26,157 bases of DNA. Origin: Anaerolineales bacterium. Its GTDB lineage: Bacteria > Chloroflexota > Anaerolineae > Anaerolineales > E44-bin32. Shown here one piece after another: positions 23,960 to 26,157 of the stretch. The stretch lies in assembly GCA_011772595.1 (NCBI GenBank), contig WVZH01000410.1, positions 76,576 to 102,732 on the forward strand. The letters run 5' to 3'. The notes beneath the pieces were generated by a model. The model ran no database searches and had not been told where the DNA came from. It saw nothing but the letters and a program-made list of their open reading frames with translations. The position numbers and the translations under genes were made by a program. Within the stretch, counting starts at the first letter, position 1; every line of letters starts with the position of its first letter.

Positions 23960-26074
23960 TCACTCAGTGTAAGCAACATCGATGGCTTTGAGAGAGAAGT
24001 AAGCATCCAGGACCTGGCGGACGATGGGACCTGCCGTGATAGCGCCTTCACCGCCATTGTAGACAAAGGCCAGGACGGCAATCTCAGGATTTTCAAAAGG
24101 TGCGTAACCAACGTACCAGGAATGTGTTGGCCATTCACCGGGCTTGCAAAGACCCTTATTGAAGGCTACACGATCGCAAAATTCTCCCGTCCCTGTCTTT
24201 CCGGCGGAGGAGATGGTTTCTAGATCGGCATAACCTTCTGCTGTTCCTTCACTGACGACCAACCGCATTCCCTCTTGCGTAAACTCAATCACGGTTGGGT
24301 CGATAAGGACGTCGGGGCTAAGAATACCCTTGTCACGGCGTGTGTTGATGATTACGTCTCTTAATTCACTTGGAAGGGTAGGGCAATTGGCGCCGATCTC
24401 TTCCAGTGGGGTGATGACACCATCGGTAAGATCCCAAAGGACGCAGGGTTCAAATCGTTGTACGATGTTGCCCTCCCCGTCGAGCACCTCTTGAACGACG
24501 TGCGGCCACATCACCTTCCCGCCATTGGCCAGCGTCACAACGGATGTGAGTACTTGCAAGGGAGTGGCACCTACGAAGCCCTGACCCACGACGGTGTTGT
24601 ACGTGTCGCCGGTCGACCATCCCTCGCCCAGGTTGATGCGTTTCCAGTCCTCATTCGGAATGAGACCATCCTCTTCTCCGGGCAAATCAATGCCTAGAGG
24701 TGCGCCATAGCCAATTGCTGGTGCATACTGATTGATCCCCGCTACCCCAAGGCCGGTGTCGATTTCCCCAGGAAATCCCCCACCAATCTTGTAGAAATAT
24801 ACGTTGCACGATTGCGCGATGCCGTGAACGAAATCGATGTAACCGTGCCCGTCCTCTTTCCAGCATACAAAATCTTTGGCTTTTCCCGGATCATTCGGGA
24901 AATATCGATTGGTGATCGTGATCTTACCAGGATCGAACAGGCGTCTTTCGGGTGTAATGACACCTGTATTGAGTGCCCCGATGGCGGTTACCATTTTAAA
25001 AGTCGATCCGGGAGGAAACTCCCCGGTGATAGCATGGTTGATGAGTGGTTTTCCACGCTCATCTGCTTCGAGTTGTAAATAGTAATCCTGAGGGATCAGT
25101 CGGGCGAAACGGTTGTTCTCGTAGGTTGGAAGAGAAACCATGGCAAGGATCTCACCCGTTTGCGGATTCATCGCGATGACCACGCCAAGGGGTGTCCGCT
25201 CCTCTCCTGCGTAACGGTTGATAAACTCCATCCTGTTTTCTAACGCCGCTTGTGCGGAAGCTTGAAGGCGGGTGTCGATCGTGAGCCGAATGCTGTTTCC
25301 TGGGATCGGTTGAGTGACCACACCGACCTCACGCAGTTGGCGGCCAGCAACGTCCTGTTCAACCCTCTTTTCACCATTTTGGCCTGACAGAATCTCCTGA
25401 TACATACCGTCAAACCCGACTTCGATACCGGCATAGCCGATTTTGTCTCGCTCAGCGACAAAACCTAGATCCTCATAAAATTCCTCGAACGCAGGTGGGA
25501 TCGGGCCGAGATAACCGATGATCGGTGCGGTCAGGTCGCCAGTTGTGTAATCTCGGACCGGAATCACCTCCACGCTTACCCCGGGAAGGTCAATCTGCTC
25601 TTCATACAAAACCCGCGCGATCGTTTCGTCGATATCGCACGCTATTGGCCAAGCGTCATATGGGCGGTTTGTGAGTCCCTCCTGGACTAGTTGCCTAATT
25701 CCACGTCCAGGAATGCAAGGCGATGCAGGAGGTCCCTCTTGGTCGACGGGGACGTCGGTCAGGGAGGAGATGCGGGCATAGATGGCCTCGATTTCCGCAT
25801 CGCTGTCTGGTAATAAGGCGGGTGTGATGACGACATTGAAGGATGGGAGGTTGCGAACTAATTGAAAGCCATTACGGTCGTATATCACACCGCGTGGCGC
25901 CGGGGAGTTCACAGTTTCGAATCGTTGATCGTCCGCTTGTGCTCGATACGCTTCCCCTTGGAGTATCTGCAATGCGAAAAGTCGCACGATGAAGAAGGCG
26001 AAAATAGCGACGATTAGTACATACGTGAACTGTAACCGTGTTTTAGGGATGTGTGCATTTGAACCAGTGGCCAT
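23960..26074 (-). CDS. mrdA: Penicillin-binding protein 2 (elongation transpeptidase)
   Basis: Class B PBP that cross-links peptidoglycan during cell elongation with RodA. The 704-residue protein has a short cytoplasmic start, one membrane helix (about 17-37), a dimerisation domain opening with NSPAPRGVIYDRNG, and a transpeptidase domain. The active-site motifs are S357-TFK, SCN (422-424) and KTG (626-628). Eight cysteines (120, 146, 404, 423, 544, 564, 633, 643) all lie outside the membrane, four of them near the active site. The ATG at 26074 follows AAAGG and lies 12 nt after mreD. The extra segment 104-165 and the cysteine-flanked insert at 633-643 are longer than in E. coli PBP2. Confidence 0.94.
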   Translation of the reverse strand: MATGSNAHIPKTRLQFTYVLIVAIFAFFIVRLFALQILQGEAYRAQADDQRFETVNSPAPRGVIYDRNGFQLVRNLPSFNVVITPALLPDSDAEIEAIYARISSLTDVPVDQEGPPASPCIPGRGIRQLVQEGLTNRPYDAWPIACDIDETIARVLYEEQIDLPGVSVEVIPVRDYTTGDLTAPIIGYLGPIPPAFEEFYEDLGFVAERDKIGYAGIEVGFDGMYQEILSGQNGEKRVEQDVAGRQLREVGVVTQPIPGNSIRLTIDTRLQASAQAALENRMEFINRYAGEERTPLGVVIAMNPQTGEILAMVSLPTYENNRFARLIPQDYYLQLEADERGKPLINHAITGEFPPGSTFKMVTAIGALNTGVITPERRLFDPGKITITNRYFPNDPGKAKDFVCWKEDGHGYIDFVHGIAQSCNVYFYKIGGGFPGEIDTGLGVAGINQYAPAIGYGAPLGIDLPGEEDGLIPNEDWKRINLGEGWSTGDTYNTVVGQGFVGATPLQVLTSVVTLANGGKVMWPHVVQEVLDGEGNIVQRFEPCVLWDLTDGVITPLEEIGANCPTLPSELRDVIINTRRDKGILSPDVLIDPTVIEFTQEGMRLVVSEGTAEGYADLETISSAGKTGTGEFCDRVAFNKGLCKPGEWPTHSWYVGYAPFENPEIAVLAFVYNGGEGAITAGPIVRQVLDAYFSLKAIDVAYTE

Positions 26075-26086
26075 TTTGATCTACCT

Positions 26087-26157
26087 TTACAATTCTACCT
26101 CGGGGGGGAACAATCGATCCCTCAATCCTGCAGCCAATTGTGAGGCGGGAAGTGCCA
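26087..26157 (-). CDS. mreD: MreD, C-terminal end only (gene cut by window edge)
   Basis: The frame ends LAAGLRDRLFPPEVEL and stops with TAA at 26087-26089; only 22 codons are in the window. The identification rests on position: mreD directly precedes mrdA in many mre clusters, and the 12-nt gap suggests an operon. The fragment is too short for motif proof. Confidence 0.5.
   Translation of the reverse strand, partial: ALPASQLAAGLRDRLFPPEVEL

Overview
The window is a gene-dense bacterial chromosome segment of housekeeping character. Gene content points to the phylum Chloroflexota, probably an Anaerolineae-like lineage. The clues are a RelA/SpoT homologue with Chloroflexota-like features, Pro/Thr-rich spacers in an exported protein, a VKOR-type disulfide enzyme beside a small Cys/acidic protein, and a joined mre-mrd-min-rodA cluster. 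The phylum call is an inference from protein character, not from a search. No transposon, prophage, CRISPR array or plasmid function is visible.

Region 1 (1-7093, minus strand) reads as one long operon transcribed right to left: phosphohexomutase, TatD nuclease, long-chain polyprenyl diphosphate synthase, STAS anti-anti-sigma factor, RsbW-like anti-sigma kinase, membrane RsbU-like PP2C phosphatase with three GAF-like domains, and uracil phosphoribosyltransferase. Stop/start overlaps and short gaps support co-transcription. The three central genes are a complete partner-switching regulatory set, but no sigma factor is present in the window.

Region 2 (7094-13153, plus strand) starts at a divergent promoter region. 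It holds rpsF-ssb-rpsR, a membrane-anchored PpiC-type foldase, a bifunctional-looking Rel (ppGpp synthetase/hydrolase) with its own near-consensus promoter, a VKOR-family membrane oxidoreductase, and a 79-residue four-cysteine protein with a very acidic tail.

Region 3 (13261-19142, minus strand) is a run of separately promoted genes: a two-S1-domain RNA-binding protein, secG plus a solitary family-5 solute-binding protein, prfB with the classic +1 programmed frameshift, ftsY (apparently leaderless), and tRNA-Gln(CUG) with promoter and terminator. Their promoters share an extended -10 element (TGnTATAAT-like).

Region 4 (19359-26157, minus strand) is the morphogenesis and division cluster: mreD (3' end only), mrdA (PBP2), then a promoter and minC-minD-minE-rodA-gltX. 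MreD, PBP2 and RodA serve lateral wall synthesis, and MinCDE places the division septum. The most notable protein feature is that PBP2 carries eight cysteines, all outside the membrane, which fits the VKOR encoded about 11 kb away.
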